64,000 nt of DNA from NCBI RefSeq assembly GCF_036967215.1, contig NZ_CP146016.1:1861337-1925336 (forward strand), written 5' to 3'. Below, piece by piece: positions 39,704 to 48,786 of this stretch. The notes under the pieces are model-generated. The model made no database searches, was not told where the DNA came from, and worked only from the letters and a program-made list of their open reading frames with translations. The stretch is from Sulfolobus tengchongensis. GTDB lineage: Archaea > Thermoproteota > Thermoprotei_A > Sulfolobales > Sulfolobaceae. Made by a program: the position numbers and the translations under genes. Numbering within the stretch: position 1 is the first letter of the stretch; each line of letters starts with the position of its first letter.

Positions 39704-39876
39704 TGCTATCACTTAATAAATTAATAAACTAAAAATCAGTTTTATTCCCTTTACTTTACTTGTATCAAAAATAACCAGCTCACTAAACTTTTAAATTAGG
39801 CTGACTATTAAACTATGTAAATAGATAATTGTTAATATTTTGTCCTTGTTAAAGATAAAGTAAGAGGTTGTGTGAT

Positions 39877-40632
39877 GTGGATGACGGGTTTTCTCTTCTA
39901 GATTTAGGCTATAACTATCATTCTAAGTCAATACTTATTGCTGACGCAGGAAATGAGATGGTAAAAGTACCCATAGTCGGAGTAGTAATAAAGAAAAAAG
40001 ATTTGAAGATACTATTTGATACTGGCCCTGATATCAGGAAAAAATATCCAATAATGACAAGGCTAAATACTACTCAAACAGAGAGAAATTTATTATATAA
40101 TCAATTGAAATTAATTGGCCTTGAGATCAAAGATATAGATCTAGTTGTAGTCTCTCATCTCCATTACGACCATGCAGGCTTCCTAGCGGAGTTCAAAAGA
40201 ACACCAATATTGGTACAAAAAGATGAATTAAGATATGCCTATTATCCTGATTGGTATTATAGAGAGGTATATAACAGGCAAGATTTCGATTATTATGACC
40301 TTGAGTATATAACAATAAACGGAGACTATAAAATAGAAGATGGGATAGAAATTATTAGTCTACCTGGTCATACACCGGGTACACAAGGTTTGATTGTTGC
40401 TGCATCAAATGGAGGTGCCATATTTACTAGCGATGCACTATACACATTAGAAAACTTAATCCCTGTTAAGAGAAAACAAGGTTTAGATTGGAGCACTGGT
40501 TTATGGGGAGAATCGGTAGATAGAATTAAGCTTACATCGAAACTGAAAAAACTGGAAATATTTCCCGGACATGATGAAAAATTTTATTCTACTAAAGAAT
40601 TCGCGCCACGTATGTACCCATTAAACTGGTAA
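39877..40632 (+). CDS. Metallo-beta-lactamase-fold hydrolase (lactonase-like)
   Basis: About 251-aa metallo-hydrolase resembling N-acyl-homoserine lactonases. The metal motif SHLHYDHAG (HxHxDH), the second His in LPGHTPGTQG, the bridging Asp in FTSDALYT and the last His in FPGHDEKF are all present. The GTG at 39877 is preferred because GAGGT (39864-39868) lies 8 bp upstream; a TTG at 39868 overlaps that site. It ends 18 bp before an acyl-CoA ligase gene, so the two probably form an operon. It could open a lactone or act on an ester or thioester of an organic acid. Confidence 0.8.
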   Translation: MDDGFSLLDLGYNYHSKSILIADAGNEMVKVPIVGVVIKKKDLKILFDTGPDIRKKYPIMTRLNTTQTERNLLYNQLKLIGLEIKDIDLVVVSHLHYDHAGFLAEFKRTPILVQKDELRYAYYPDWYYREVYNRQDFDYYDLEYITINGDYKIEDGIEIISLPGHTPGTQGLIVAASNGGAIFTSDALYTLENLIPVKRKQGLDWSTGLWGESVDRIKLTSKLKKLEIFPGHDEKFYSTKEFAPRMYPLNW

Positions 40633-40650
40633 TAGTACTGAGGGAGCTAG

Positions 40651-42177
40651 ATGATAGTAATTGGAGAAAAAGCTTATTGGGAACCAAAGCCTCAGACATA
40701 CATAATTTCTGAGTCAATCACTAAATATAAGGATAAAATAGCTATAGATTACTTTGGCAAAAAATTAACATATGACGAACTAGGAAGGATGATTAACTCA
40801 GTTGCCTACCAACTTTCACCCTTTATAAAGAAAGGAGATATTGTAGTCTTATCCACACAGAATATTCCTCAGTTCATAATAGCTGAATATGCAGTATGGA
40901 AATTAGGAGGAGTTATATTGCCAGTAAACCCTTCATACACTAAAAGAGAATTAGAATATCTAGTTAAGGATTCTAACGCAAGACTTATGATAGCATCTTG
41001 TGAGTCTAATGTAGCAGATAATCTCATGGTAATTAGAACTAATCCGAGGACCTTTCATGAAATACCCTCTGAGTACGCGGAAAAATGGAAGGTTATGGAT
41101 TGTGAGGAAGAGTTAGATTTTAGAAATGGTAAGGATATTCAGACTGTTGACCTCTCCTCTAATGATCTAGCTTTATTAGTCTATACGTCTGGAACCACTG
41201 GGAATCCAAAGGGGGTTCCAATATCACACTCCAACATTTATGCTTCATCCTGGATTTATAGAAATTGGTTTAAATTTGATGAAAATGATAAAATTTTGGG
41301 CATAGCACCCTTCTTTCATATAACCGGACAAATATTTCACATAACTACTTCAATACTTTCTGGATCCTCAATACACATTTCTTTTAGATTTGATCCGGAG
41401 CTTTCTTTAGAAACAGTTGAAAAGAGTAAGACCACTCTCACTATGTCCGTGGCAACTACTTATAGGGCAATGTTAAATGCCCTAGATAAACAAGATTTAT
41501 CGAGCATGAGGATGTGGTCTTCTGGGGGCATGCCAATGCCTAAGACAATAGAAGAGGAGTGGAAAAAGAGGGTGGGAGAATGGATTTATATGGCTTGGGG
41601 CTTAACAGAGACTACTTCACCAGCTACGTTATGGCCCTATCCCTATGAAGGGAAATTACCAGTGGATCCGGAATATAATATAGTAAGCTCTGGTATACCA
41701 GTATATAATACTGAAATAAAAATTGCTGAAGACGGTGAAGTTCTAGTGAGGGGTCCCCAAGTAGTTAAAGGATATTGGAAGATGGAAGAATTCAAGGATG
41801 GATGGTTACCAACTGGAGACATTGGCAAAATAATTAATGGCTGGATTTATATAATTGATAGAAAGAAGGATATCATAAACGCTTCTGGTTTTAAAGTAAT
41901 GCCCAGAGAAGTCGAAGAAGTGATTTATCAACACCCAGCAGTAGATGAAGTAGCTGTAGTAGGAATGCCGGATCAATACAGAGGAGAAACAGTTATAGCT
42001 TATGTTAAGCTAAAAAATAATTATTCGCCATCAGAAGAGCTAGCTAAAGACATTATTGATTATTGCAGAAAGTTTTTAGCACCTTATAAAGTTCCTAGAG
42101 AAGTCAAGTTTGTAGAAGATATTCCAAAAACTCCTTCTGGTAAGATTATGAGAAGAATATTTAAAGAGAGAAGTTAG
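40651..42177 (+). CDS. AMP-forming acyl-CoA synthetase / ligase
   Basis: 508-aa member of the ANL superfamily that should activate an organic or fatty acid to its CoA thioester through an acyl-AMP. Motifs in order: LVYTSGTTGNPKGVP (A3), MAWGLTETTSP (A5), LPTGDIGKI (A7), DRKKDIINASGFKVMP (A8) and TPSGKIMRR with the A10 lysine. GAGGGAG a few bases upstream serves as ribosome site. It follows the lactonase-like gene closely. The acid could be a short or medium chain; no specificity residue can be trusted by eye. Confidence 0.9.
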   Translation: MIVIGEKAYWEPKPQTYIISESITKYKDKIAIDYFGKKLTYDELGRMINSVAYQLSPFIKKGDIVVLSTQNIPQFIIAEYAVWKLGGVILPVNPSYTKRELEYLVKDSNARLMIASCESNVADNLMVIRTNPRTFHEIPSEYAEKWKVMDCEEELDFRNGKDIQTVDLSSNDLALLVYTSGTTGNPKGVPISHSNIYASSWIYRNWFKFDENDKILGIAPFFHITGQIFHITTSILSGSSIHISFRFDPELSLETVEKSKTTLTMSVATTYRAMLNALDKQDLSSMRMWSSGGMPMPKTIEEEWKKRVGEWIYMAWGLTETTSPATLWPYPYEGKLPVDPEYNIVSSGIPVYNTEIKIAEDGEVLVRGPQVVKGYWKMEEFKDGWLPTGDIGKIINGWIYIIDRKKDIINASGFKVMPREVEEVIYQHPAVDEVAVVGMPDQYRGETVIAYVKLKNNYSPSEELAKDIIDYCRKFLAPYKVPREVKFVEDIPKTPSGKIMRRIFKERS

Positions 42178-42378
42178 ATTAGTATTTTTGATCATATCTT
42201 TTCTTTGAAAATAAAAAGATTCTCAACATAAACTTGAAAGAATAGACTATAAAGATAACGTGGTCATTTCTTAATATAATCTCTAGTGTTAAATAAAAGA
42301 GCAGAACCGGCAAGCCTAATGATTTATGATCTCATTATTTCAATGAAACCCCATTTTAGTAACTTTTACTTTACACTA

Positions 42379-42437
42379 AACTAGTTAGGTATGATACTTA
42401 TTAAATAGCTTATTGAGAAAGAAGACAGGAGAAAGCT
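42379..42437 (+). promoter_or_regulatory. araS promoter region with palindrome and ribosome site
   Basis: AACTAGTT at 42379-42386 is a perfect palindrome just upstream of the TATA-like ACTTATTAAAT (about 42397-42407). It holds the place of the ARA-box palindrome (AACATGTT, from memory) described for arabinose-inducible Sulfolobus promoters but differs in its centre. AGGAGA at 42427-42432 is a ribosome site 5 bp before the ATG, so the mRNA has a leader. Confidence 0.5.
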
Positions 42438-44330
42438 ATGTCAAAGGGAAAATTATATAGAGCACTCTCTAAAACTGCAATAATAGTTATAGTGGTAGTA
42501 ATAGTAATAGCTGCTATTGCAGGAGGATTAGCTGCATACTATACTTCTCATGCTCCTTCTACAACTAGTACTAGCACAAGTATATCGACTACCTCATCAT
42601 CTTTGACGTCTGTAACTTCGACAACTGTTACTCCTACAACTACAACTACTTCATCAAATGTGGTAGATTTCATAAATCCATGGGGAGCAGAAGATCCAGT
42701 AGGTCTGAAATGGATTGGAGGAAACTTCTCAATATACTATCCCGGTTACTCTGTTCAATTCACATCTTTACCCGGTGCTAGTGGTGTAGAAGAAAGATAT
42801 GTAGTAATTAATGATATTGAGGCTGGTAAACTACAAGGTGTTTTCTGGGCTCACGGTGGACCAGAGGTCCTATCTTATGTTGAATTATTGCCAAATCCTC
42901 ATGATCTATACAATATGACACCGTTATTAGCTCAAGAAGGATTATTCCAAAAAGGTGCAACCCAGGCCCTTATAGCCATATCCTATAATGGCACAATATT
43001 TGGTGCACCTACTAACGTACATAGAGCAGAAGAATTATACTTCAACCCTCAAATATTAAGAAAATATAATTTACCAATACCTACTAATTTAAGTACACTA
43101 ATTTACGATACACAACAATTAGAGGCACATGGAATAACTCCATGGGCTGTATCTGGAGCTGAAGGTGGGTATGAGCAATTGCATTTATGGTTTGCAATAT
43201 TCCTTTCAGTTGCTGCTCAATACTATGGTGCAGCAGGGGCAGCTAAGTTATCAAATGAGTTAATGTACGGCGTCTTAAATCTAAATAACGCAACTGTACA
43301 GAAAATTATTAATGAGACAGATAACATATTTGTCCAATTTGTAAGTCCAGGTTCAGTAATTCCAAGCTGGCAAAGCCAATCCATATGGTCTGCATTGGCA
43401 CTAGTTATTAAAGGACAAGCAGTGTTTGAAGCAGGAGGTAACTGGTTAGCGGAATATGCAGCAATATGGTATAATACGACTGCTTATCCTGCTACTGAGC
43501 CCTACTTAAACTGGACAAATATTACACTAATGGCATTGCCATTCCCGGGCACACAAGGTATTTACGTAATAGATGTTGACTCAATTGCTATACCTACTGT
43601 TAATAATCCACAAGAGCAAGCTGCGATAAACTTCGTTAAATTCTGGACATCATATGAAGGACAGAAAATATGGACGTATTATAAAGGAGTATCCATATGG
43701 GCAAATGCGACAGATTATTACGCTACTCCAATGCAGTGGTATGATTATCAAGCTCTATTAAATACGCCTCCTCAGAACTTCACGTGGGCTTTTGCTGATG
43801 GTACTCTATTCGATGATGTCTTCTATTTCCTCATAGCCCAGGAATTAAACCTACAGGAGCAAGGAGCGTCATACATTCCAACATTCAATGCTGCTCTATA
43901 TAAGGCTGAAAATATGACATTCCATGAATGGCAGATAGCTGCAAAGGACGGGTTTGGATTTGTAGGTCAAAGAGGACATCCATTTGGTGACTATTTACCA
44001 CCATGGATAAATCCAACTACATATACATATAATGCCAGCTATACTCCATCTTTCTTAATAACGCCACCTCACTATCTGTTACCATATCTAAAGGAGTTAA
44101 ATCAACAACAAGGTGTGAGCAAGATAAATAGTATAAACTATGTTATAAGCGGTATTAATTTACTTCCTTTCCCAGCCTTGCTAATGCTAATGATTTACCT
44201 AGATCAAAGAAAGTATAGACGATATGCTAATACATTCCTAGATAAAGTATTAAACAAGATAAGCTTTTTTTCTAATGTATTTTTATCTAGTTTTTTAACT
44301 TGTGATTCTAACTTATATTTAGGTGTATAA
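42438..44330 (+). CDS. araS: Arabinose/pentose-binding protein of a CUT1-type ABC importer
   Basis: Extracytoplasmic binding protein (630 aa) of the family known to bind arabinose, xylose and fructose in S. solfataricus. The N-terminus MSKGKLYRALSK followed by TAIIVIVVVIVIAAIAGG is a class III, pilin-like signal peptide cut by PibD. A Ser/Thr-rich linker (about 38-72) and an SBP_bac_1-like core follow. The last 65 residues are odd: a hydrophobic stretch INLLPFPALLMLMIYLD, a basic RKYRRY and a polar tail, which looks like an extra membrane segment. The stop is 3 bp before araT. The AGGAGA ribosome site fixes the start. Confidence 0.9.
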   Translation: MSKGKLYRALSKTAIIVIVVVIVIAAIAGGLAAYYTSHAPSTTSTSTSISTTSSSLTSVTSTTVTPTTTTTSSNVVDFINPWGAEDPVGLKWIGGNFSIYYPGYSVQFTSLPGASGVEERYVVINDIEAGKLQGVFWAHGGPEVLSYVELLPNPHDLYNMTPLLAQEGLFQKGATQALIAISYNGTIFGAPTNVHRAEELYFNPQILRKYNLPIPTNLSTLIYDTQQLEAHGITPWAVSGAEGGYEQLHLWFAIFLSVAAQYYGAAGAAKLSNELMYGVLNLNNATVQKIINETDNIFVQFVSPGSVIPSWQSQSIWSALALVIKGQAVFEAGGNWLAEYAAIWYNTTAYPATEPYLNWTNITLMALPFPGTQGIYVIDVDSIAIPTVNNPQEQAAINFVKFWTSYEGQKIWTYYKGVSIWANATDYYATPMQWYDYQALLNTPPQNFTWAFADGTLFDDVFYFLIAQELNLQEQGASYIPTFNAALYKAENMTFHEWQIAAKDGFGFVGQRGHPFGDYLPPWINPTTYTYNASYTPSFLITPPHYLLPYLKELNQQQGVSKINSINYVISGINLLPFPALLMLMIYLDQRKYRRYANTFLDKVLNKISFFSNVFLSSFLTCDSNLYLGV

Positions 44331-44333
44331 GTT

Positions 44334-45191
44334 ATGAGAATGCAAGCATTATTGATGGCTGTACCAGGTTTCATCTTTGCGGCTTTTTTAATCTACTTAT
44401 TAGTATTGAACGTTTACTTCTCGTTTTTAAATTGGTCCTTATTTAATCTTCATCCTACATTTGCAGGTTTAAGTACGTTCCAATCACTTTTTTCTCAATA
44501 TTTTTTTGGGTTGGCAGCGATTCACACTATAGTATATACTGTAGCAGCTGTAGCAATAGGTAACATATTGGGGATACTAGGCGCTGGAATACTCTATTTT
44601 ATTAAGAGCAATACAAGAAGAGCTATTTATCTTTCCATATTTCTATATCCATTGGCAGTTCCATCATCAACGTATGCGATTACTTGGCAATGGTTATTCA
44701 ATCCCCAAACTGGTGTCAATCTAATTCTAAGATATTTTGGTATTCCCAATATAATTTGGTTGACTACTCAGCCAACTGTTTATGCTGGAATGATTATAAT
44801 AGAAACTTGGGCATATACTGGACTTGCAGTATTATTTTTCCTAGCATCGTTCATGAGTGTTGATAAATCCATTGTTGAGGCAGCAAGAATTGACGGTGCA
44901 AATAACCTTTATTTATTATTCAGAGTTATCTTACCAAACTCAATGAACGGATTAATTGTATCTACAGCACTGCTATTTTTATTCTCGTTCAGAATATTCA
45001 CGGTACCATTTACCATAGGTGGTCCTACAAATCCAAATATGGTGAGCCTAGTAGAGTATATTTACATATTGTTCAGCACGGAGTATTTCTCTTTATCATC
45101 AGCATTATCATCGTTAGTTGCGTTAATTGCAGCAGTGGTTATAATTCCTTATGCATTACTTGGATTGAAAAGGTGGGTTTTTAGGAGGTGA
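44334..45191 (+). CDS. araT: Arabinose ABC importer permease AraT
   Basis: 285-aa six-helix permease of the MalF/UgpA (CUT1) type. The cytoplasmic EAA loop reads VEAARIDGANNLYLLFRVILPN (about 182-203 region, split here by family blocks EAARIDGA and ILPN). It starts 3 bp after araS; GGTGT upstream is the probable ribosome site. It pairs with AraU to form the pore for the pentose bound by AraS. Confidence 0.92.
   Translation: MRMQALLMAVPGFIFAAFLIYLLVLNVYFSFLNWSLFNLHPTFAGLSTFQSLFSQYFFGLAAIHTIVYTVAAVAIGNILGILGAGILYFIKSNTRRAIYLSIFLYPLAVPSSTYAITWQWLFNPQTGVNLILRYFGIPNIIWLTTQPTVYAGMIIIETWAYTGLAVLFFLASFMSVDKSIVEAARIDGANNLYLLFRVILPNSMNGLIVSTALLFLFSFRIFTVPFTIGGPTNPNMVSLVEYIYILFSTEYFSLSSALSSLVALIAAVVIIPYALLGLKRWVFRR
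45184..45191 (+). promoter_or_regulatory. Strong ribosome binding site for araU
   Basis: GGAGGTGA is fully complementary to the archaeal 16S 3' end. It includes the araT stop codon TGA and lies 6 bp before the araU ATG, so araT and araU translation are probably coupled. Confidence 0.8.
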
Positions 45192-45197
45192 AATAAA

Positions 45198-46085
45198 ATG
45201 GAAAAAAGAATAAGTAGAGGTAATTATATAATTAGTTCAATAAAATATGCTTTATTAGAAGTAGTTGCAGCGATACTGATGATAATGTGGCTTGTCCCAT
45301 TATACGCCATGATCTTAGGAGGATTAAAGTCTAATTTAGAAGCTGCAAGCACTCCTATACTCCTTCCTCCCAGTAAGCCTTCTCTCGATGCTTATGCTTT
45401 TGCGTGGTTTGGCTATGCCACTATTCCCGGGTTAGAACCGACAATGTTAAGATACCTTATAGTAGTAGTACCTTCAGTGTTATTATCAACAATAATAGGT
45501 ACTATGACTGCTTACTTCTTCTTCATACTTAGTGAAAAACATGGAATATTAAGTAATAGCCTCTTCTCCATAATGGCTTTAGCTACGTTTCTACCAATAG
45601 AGACTGTCACATTTCCACTAATTGAGTTAGAAACCTCACTAAATTTGTACAATACCTACATAGGCCTTATTTTCGCTCTACTAATATTTTACGTACCCAC
45701 TTCAGCGTTACTGATGTCAATATTCCTTCCAGTTGTCCCTAGATACTTGATGGAATCCGCTAGGATGGATGGAGCTGGGGATTGGACCATATTGTGGAGA
45801 ATAGTATTCCCATTAATATTTCCGGGATTTTTGTCCACATTAATATTCGTGTTCTTGCAGATTTGGAACCAATTCTTCATACCCCTAATATTGACAAATA
45901 CGCCAAATATGTTAATGCTGCCAGTCGCAGCTAGATTTTACACTGCGGCGTATGCCCTAATTTATAATAGATCTTTTGCTGCTGGTGTAATTTCTTCCTT
46001 AATACCCTTAATAATATTTATATTTCTTGGTAGATATTTTATACGTGGTTTAGCTGCATTAGGAGGAGGAGCTAAAGGGGTGTAA
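45198..46085 (+). CDS. araU: Arabinose ABC importer permease AraU
   Basis: 295-aa permease of the MalG (CUT1) type with about six helices. The EAA loop is MESARMDGAGDWTILWRIVF, with the conserved ESARMDGAGD core. It is translated from a strong GGAGGTGA site and is followed 4 bp later by the ATPase gene. It is the second half of the membrane pore. Confidence 0.92.
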   Translation: MEKRISRGNYIISSIKYALLEVVAAILMIMWLVPLYAMILGGLKSNLEAASTPILLPPSKPSLDAYAFAWFGYATIPGLEPTMLRYLIVVVPSVLLSTIIGTMTAYFFFILSEKHGILSNSLFSIMALATFLPIETVTFPLIELETSLNLYNTYIGLIFALLIFYVPTSALLMSIFLPVVPRYLMESARMDGAGDWTILWRIVFPLIFPGFLSTLIFVFLQIWNQFFIPLILTNTPNMLMLPVAARFYTAAYALIYNRSFAAGVISSLIPLIIFIFLGRYFIRGLAALGGGAKGV

Positions 46086-46089
46086 TAAA

Positions 46090-47205
46090 ATGACCACTAT
46101 AAAAGTAGAAAACTTGTCTAAAATATTTAAAAAAGGTAAGACAGAAGTTAGGGCAGTTGATAACATATCCATAAAGATAGATTCGGGATTAGCCTTTGGA
46201 GTATTGGGACCAAGTGGGCATGGAAAGACTACGTTCCTAAGGTTGATAGCTGGGTTAGAAGAGCCTACAAGCGGTTACATATATTTCGATGACGAAGTTG
46301 TCTCAGAACCGCGTAGAGTAGTACTTGGCCCAGAGAAGAGAGGCATTGCTATGGTATTTCAAAATTGGGCTTTATACCCCAATATGTCAGTCTTCGATAA
46401 TATAGCGTTTCCTTTAAAATTAGCTAAAGTACCTAAAGATAAGATAGAGAGCAAGGTTAAGGAAGTCGCGGAAGAGCTAGGCTTAGCTGGCGTTCTGAAT
46501 AGGTATCCTAAAGAACTCTCGGGAGGTCAAATGCAGAGAACTGCAATAGCAAGGGCGTTAGTTAAGGATCCTAAGGTTCTGTTATTAGATGAACCCTTTA
46601 GTAATTTGGATGCACAGATTAGGGAAAGTGCAAGAGCTCTAGTGAGAAAAATTCAGAGAGAGAGGAAATTAACTACACTAATAGTATCTCATGACCCAGC
46701 AGATATATTTGCAATTGCAAATAAGGCCGGAGTTATAGTTCACGGCAAATTCGCTCAAATAGGAACACCTACAGAAATATATGAATACCCTGCAACTGAT
46801 TTAATTGCTAGGTTAACAGGTGAAATAAATCTATTACAAGCTAAGGTTATAGAAAATAATGCCGTAATAAGTAACTTGAAAATTCCCCTTAAAAACGTGG
46901 AGTTAAAGGGACAGAATAACGTAGTAGTTGGAATAAGACCTGATGATTTGTCACTCTCTGATACTCCACTAGATAAGTATGTAGACGTAGGCACTGTGAA
47001 GATTAAGTTAGTAAGCTATGGAGCGGGTATATTTAAGATAGTTGTTTCACCAGTAGCAGATGAAAGTGTTGATATAATAGTTGATGCTGAAGAACCTTTA
47101 GAAGCTGGAGTCGAGACTCATTTGTTGGTTAAGATAGGTAAGATAAAGGTATTTGACCAGAGTGGGAATAATCTACTTGCAAGTAAGACTGAAATTGTTA
47201 AGTGA
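46090..47205 (+). CDS. araV: Arabinose ABC importer ATPase AraV
   Basis: 371-aa MalK/UgpC-type ATPase. Walker A is GPSGHGKTT (about 40-48), the signature LSGGQMQR, Walker B VLLLDEPFSNLD, the switch SHD. The C-terminal 130 residues form the OB-fold (TOBE) domain typical of CUT1 ATPases, including VVVGIRPDDLSLSD. GlcV of the same organism is the structural model of the family. GGGGTG 7 bp upstream is the ribosome site. Last gene of araSTUV. Confidence 0.94.
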   Translation: MTTIKVENLSKIFKKGKTEVRAVDNISIKIDSGLAFGVLGPSGHGKTTFLRLIAGLEEPTSGYIYFDDEVVSEPRRVVLGPEKRGIAMVFQNWALYPNMSVFDNIAFPLKLAKVPKDKIESKVKEVAEELGLAGVLNRYPKELSGGQMQRTAIARALVKDPKVLLLDEPFSNLDAQIRESARALVRKIQRERKLTTLIVSHDPADIFAIANKAGVIVHGKFAQIGTPTEIYEYPATDLIARLTGEINLLQAKVIENNAVISNLKIPLKNVELKGQNNVVVGIRPDDLSLSDTPLDKYVDVGTVKIKLVSYGAGIFKIVVSPVADESVDIIVDAEEPLEAGVETHLLVKIGKIKVFDQSGNNLLASKTEIVK

Positions 47206-47549
47206 TCTTACTTTTTATTCTCTAGATAAATCTTGATTTTATTTACATTAAGAGTAATTTCTTCCATGTAATGAAGAGCTACAACAATTCTATTCTTCGT
47301 TCTTTACCTATATGATTGAGTTAAAATTTAGATATGCCTATTATCGAGTTTCACATAAAAACAGCCATAAACAATATTATCAGTTGTTAATGACTTTTGA
47401 AGTTAAATTGAAAGTGAAGAGATCATTTCTCGTTACATTTTCTTATTTTCAATATCACTTGCACATTAATTTACGGTCTAGGAAAACTTTTCATAAATGC
47501 TTGGTGATAATGGTGAATCTTTATTAATCGTTCCGACGAAATTACCCTC
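47206..47549. other. Gene-free region after araV
   Basis: The 344 bp hold a 71-codon open frame at 47312-47527, but it has no promoter or ribosome site, no recognised motif and AT-driven composition (many Lys, Tyr, Phe), so I regard it as non-coding. AT-rich sequence at about 47515-47530 should include the promoter of the SDR gene. Confidence 0.4.
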
Positions 47550-48278
47550 ATGAATAGCAAATTAAATGGTAGAGTTGCGATAGTTACGGGTTCAGCTAGG
47601 GGAATAGGAAAAGAAATTGCAAAAATCTTATCAAAGGAAGGAGCAAAGGTCGTATTGTTTGATGTATTAGACCTTGTGTATTCAACCGCAAAAGAAATTG
47701 GTGAAGATACATTGGCATTTAAAGGAGACATCACTAAGAAGACTGATATCGAAAATGCTGTGCAGGACGTTATAAGGAATTTTGGTAAAATCGATATCCT
47801 GGTTAATAATGCTGGAATTTATCCAGCTAAATCTTTCTTGGAAATGTCAGAAGAAGAGTGGGATAAGGTTATAAACATTAATCTAAAAGGAACCTTCCTA
47901 TTCACTAAAGCTGTAGTACCTCATATGATAGAGCGAAAGTATGGTAGAATAATAAACATTGCAAGTATCGCAGGAACGATAGTGGGATTTCCAAATCTTT
48001 CTCATTATTGTGCCAGTAAAGCGGGAATTTTAGGTTTCACTAGGGGAATAGCCCTTGAACTAGCCAGATATAATATTACTGTAAATGCCATAGCGCCCGG
48101 ACCTATTGACGTTCTTGATAGTAAAGAAACAGAACAAGAAGTCACTAAGGCTATTCCGGTAGGAAGAATCGGAAAACCGATAGATGTAGCAAATGCTGTA
48201 TTGTTTCTATCACTAGAGGAGTCTAGTTTCATAACTGGGCAATTAATAGTAGTAGACGGTGGATATACAGTGCTATAA
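47550..48278 (+). CDS. Short-chain dehydrogenase/reductase (SDR)
   Basis: 242-aa classical SDR. The cofactor motif [12 protein letters not shown] (about 14-25), NNAG motif VNNAGIYP, catalytic Ser in INIASIAG and the YxxxK pair in SHYCASKAG are all present. The C-terminal part has the usual [15 protein letters not shown]. The Asp in VLFDVLD after beta2 favours NAD over NADP. Next to the arabinose importer, with a DHDPS-family enzyme nearby, it may oxidise a pentose or sugar alcohol. The reaction is inferred from context only. Confidence 0.9.
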   Translation: MNSKLNGRVAIVTGSARGIGKEIAKILSKEGAKVVLFDVLDLVYSTAKEIGEDTLAFKGDITKKTDIENAVQDVIRNFGKIDILVNNAGIYPAKSFLEMSEEEWDKVININLKGTFLFTKAVVPHMIERKYGRIINIASIAGTIVGFPNLSHYCASKAGILGFTRGIALELARYNITVNAIAPGPIDVLDSKETEQEVTKAIPVGRIGKPIDVANAVLFLSLEESSFITGQLIVVDGGYTVL

Positions 48279-48399
48279 TACAATCCTATTTGTTCATTTT
48301 AATTTTTTAATAAAGCTTGCTCTTTATTATTTGTGATAACATTAATGATTAAATTAAATTCATTTTTAATTAAAATATTAGATTAATCTAATAACGATA

Positions 48400-48490
48400 T
48401 AGTTTGTGGATTTTCTGAAAATTGAGGCTATTTTCTATATCAGGACTATTCATAGAATTATCGTCTAGTTTCCAAATGATACACACACTA
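48400..48490 (+). repeat. 91-bp dispersed repeat, copy 3
   Basis: It is 85/91 identical to copy 2. It sits in the 508-bp gap between the SDR and cyclase genes. Apart from this repeat and the downstream promoter I see nothing in that gap. Confidence 0.82.
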
Positions 48491-48786
48491 ATAACGATAA
48501 AATATTATTCGAGATTCAAATACTCCATGATCAAATGATATTTTACCATCACAATACGCTTCTGGTTAGCGCAAAAAACGACGTGAAAATAAGTAGAGGT
48601 ACGAAGATTAATTATGGACGGTCCCTAGAACACTCGTTTTATTTTTCCAAAAATTTGGTTGAGAGAAAATAGTAAGTAGTTTTATCCCCATCGGAGAAAA
48701 TTAAATTCCTAATGACCAGATCTCCATAAACCTTTATTTAAAAAGTTAAGCGAAAACGTTATTATTATAATGGGATATTGCATCTC

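Noticed and set aside
47312-47527. 71-codon frame after araV
   Set aside because: No promoter spacing, no family resemblance, composition explained by AT richness.
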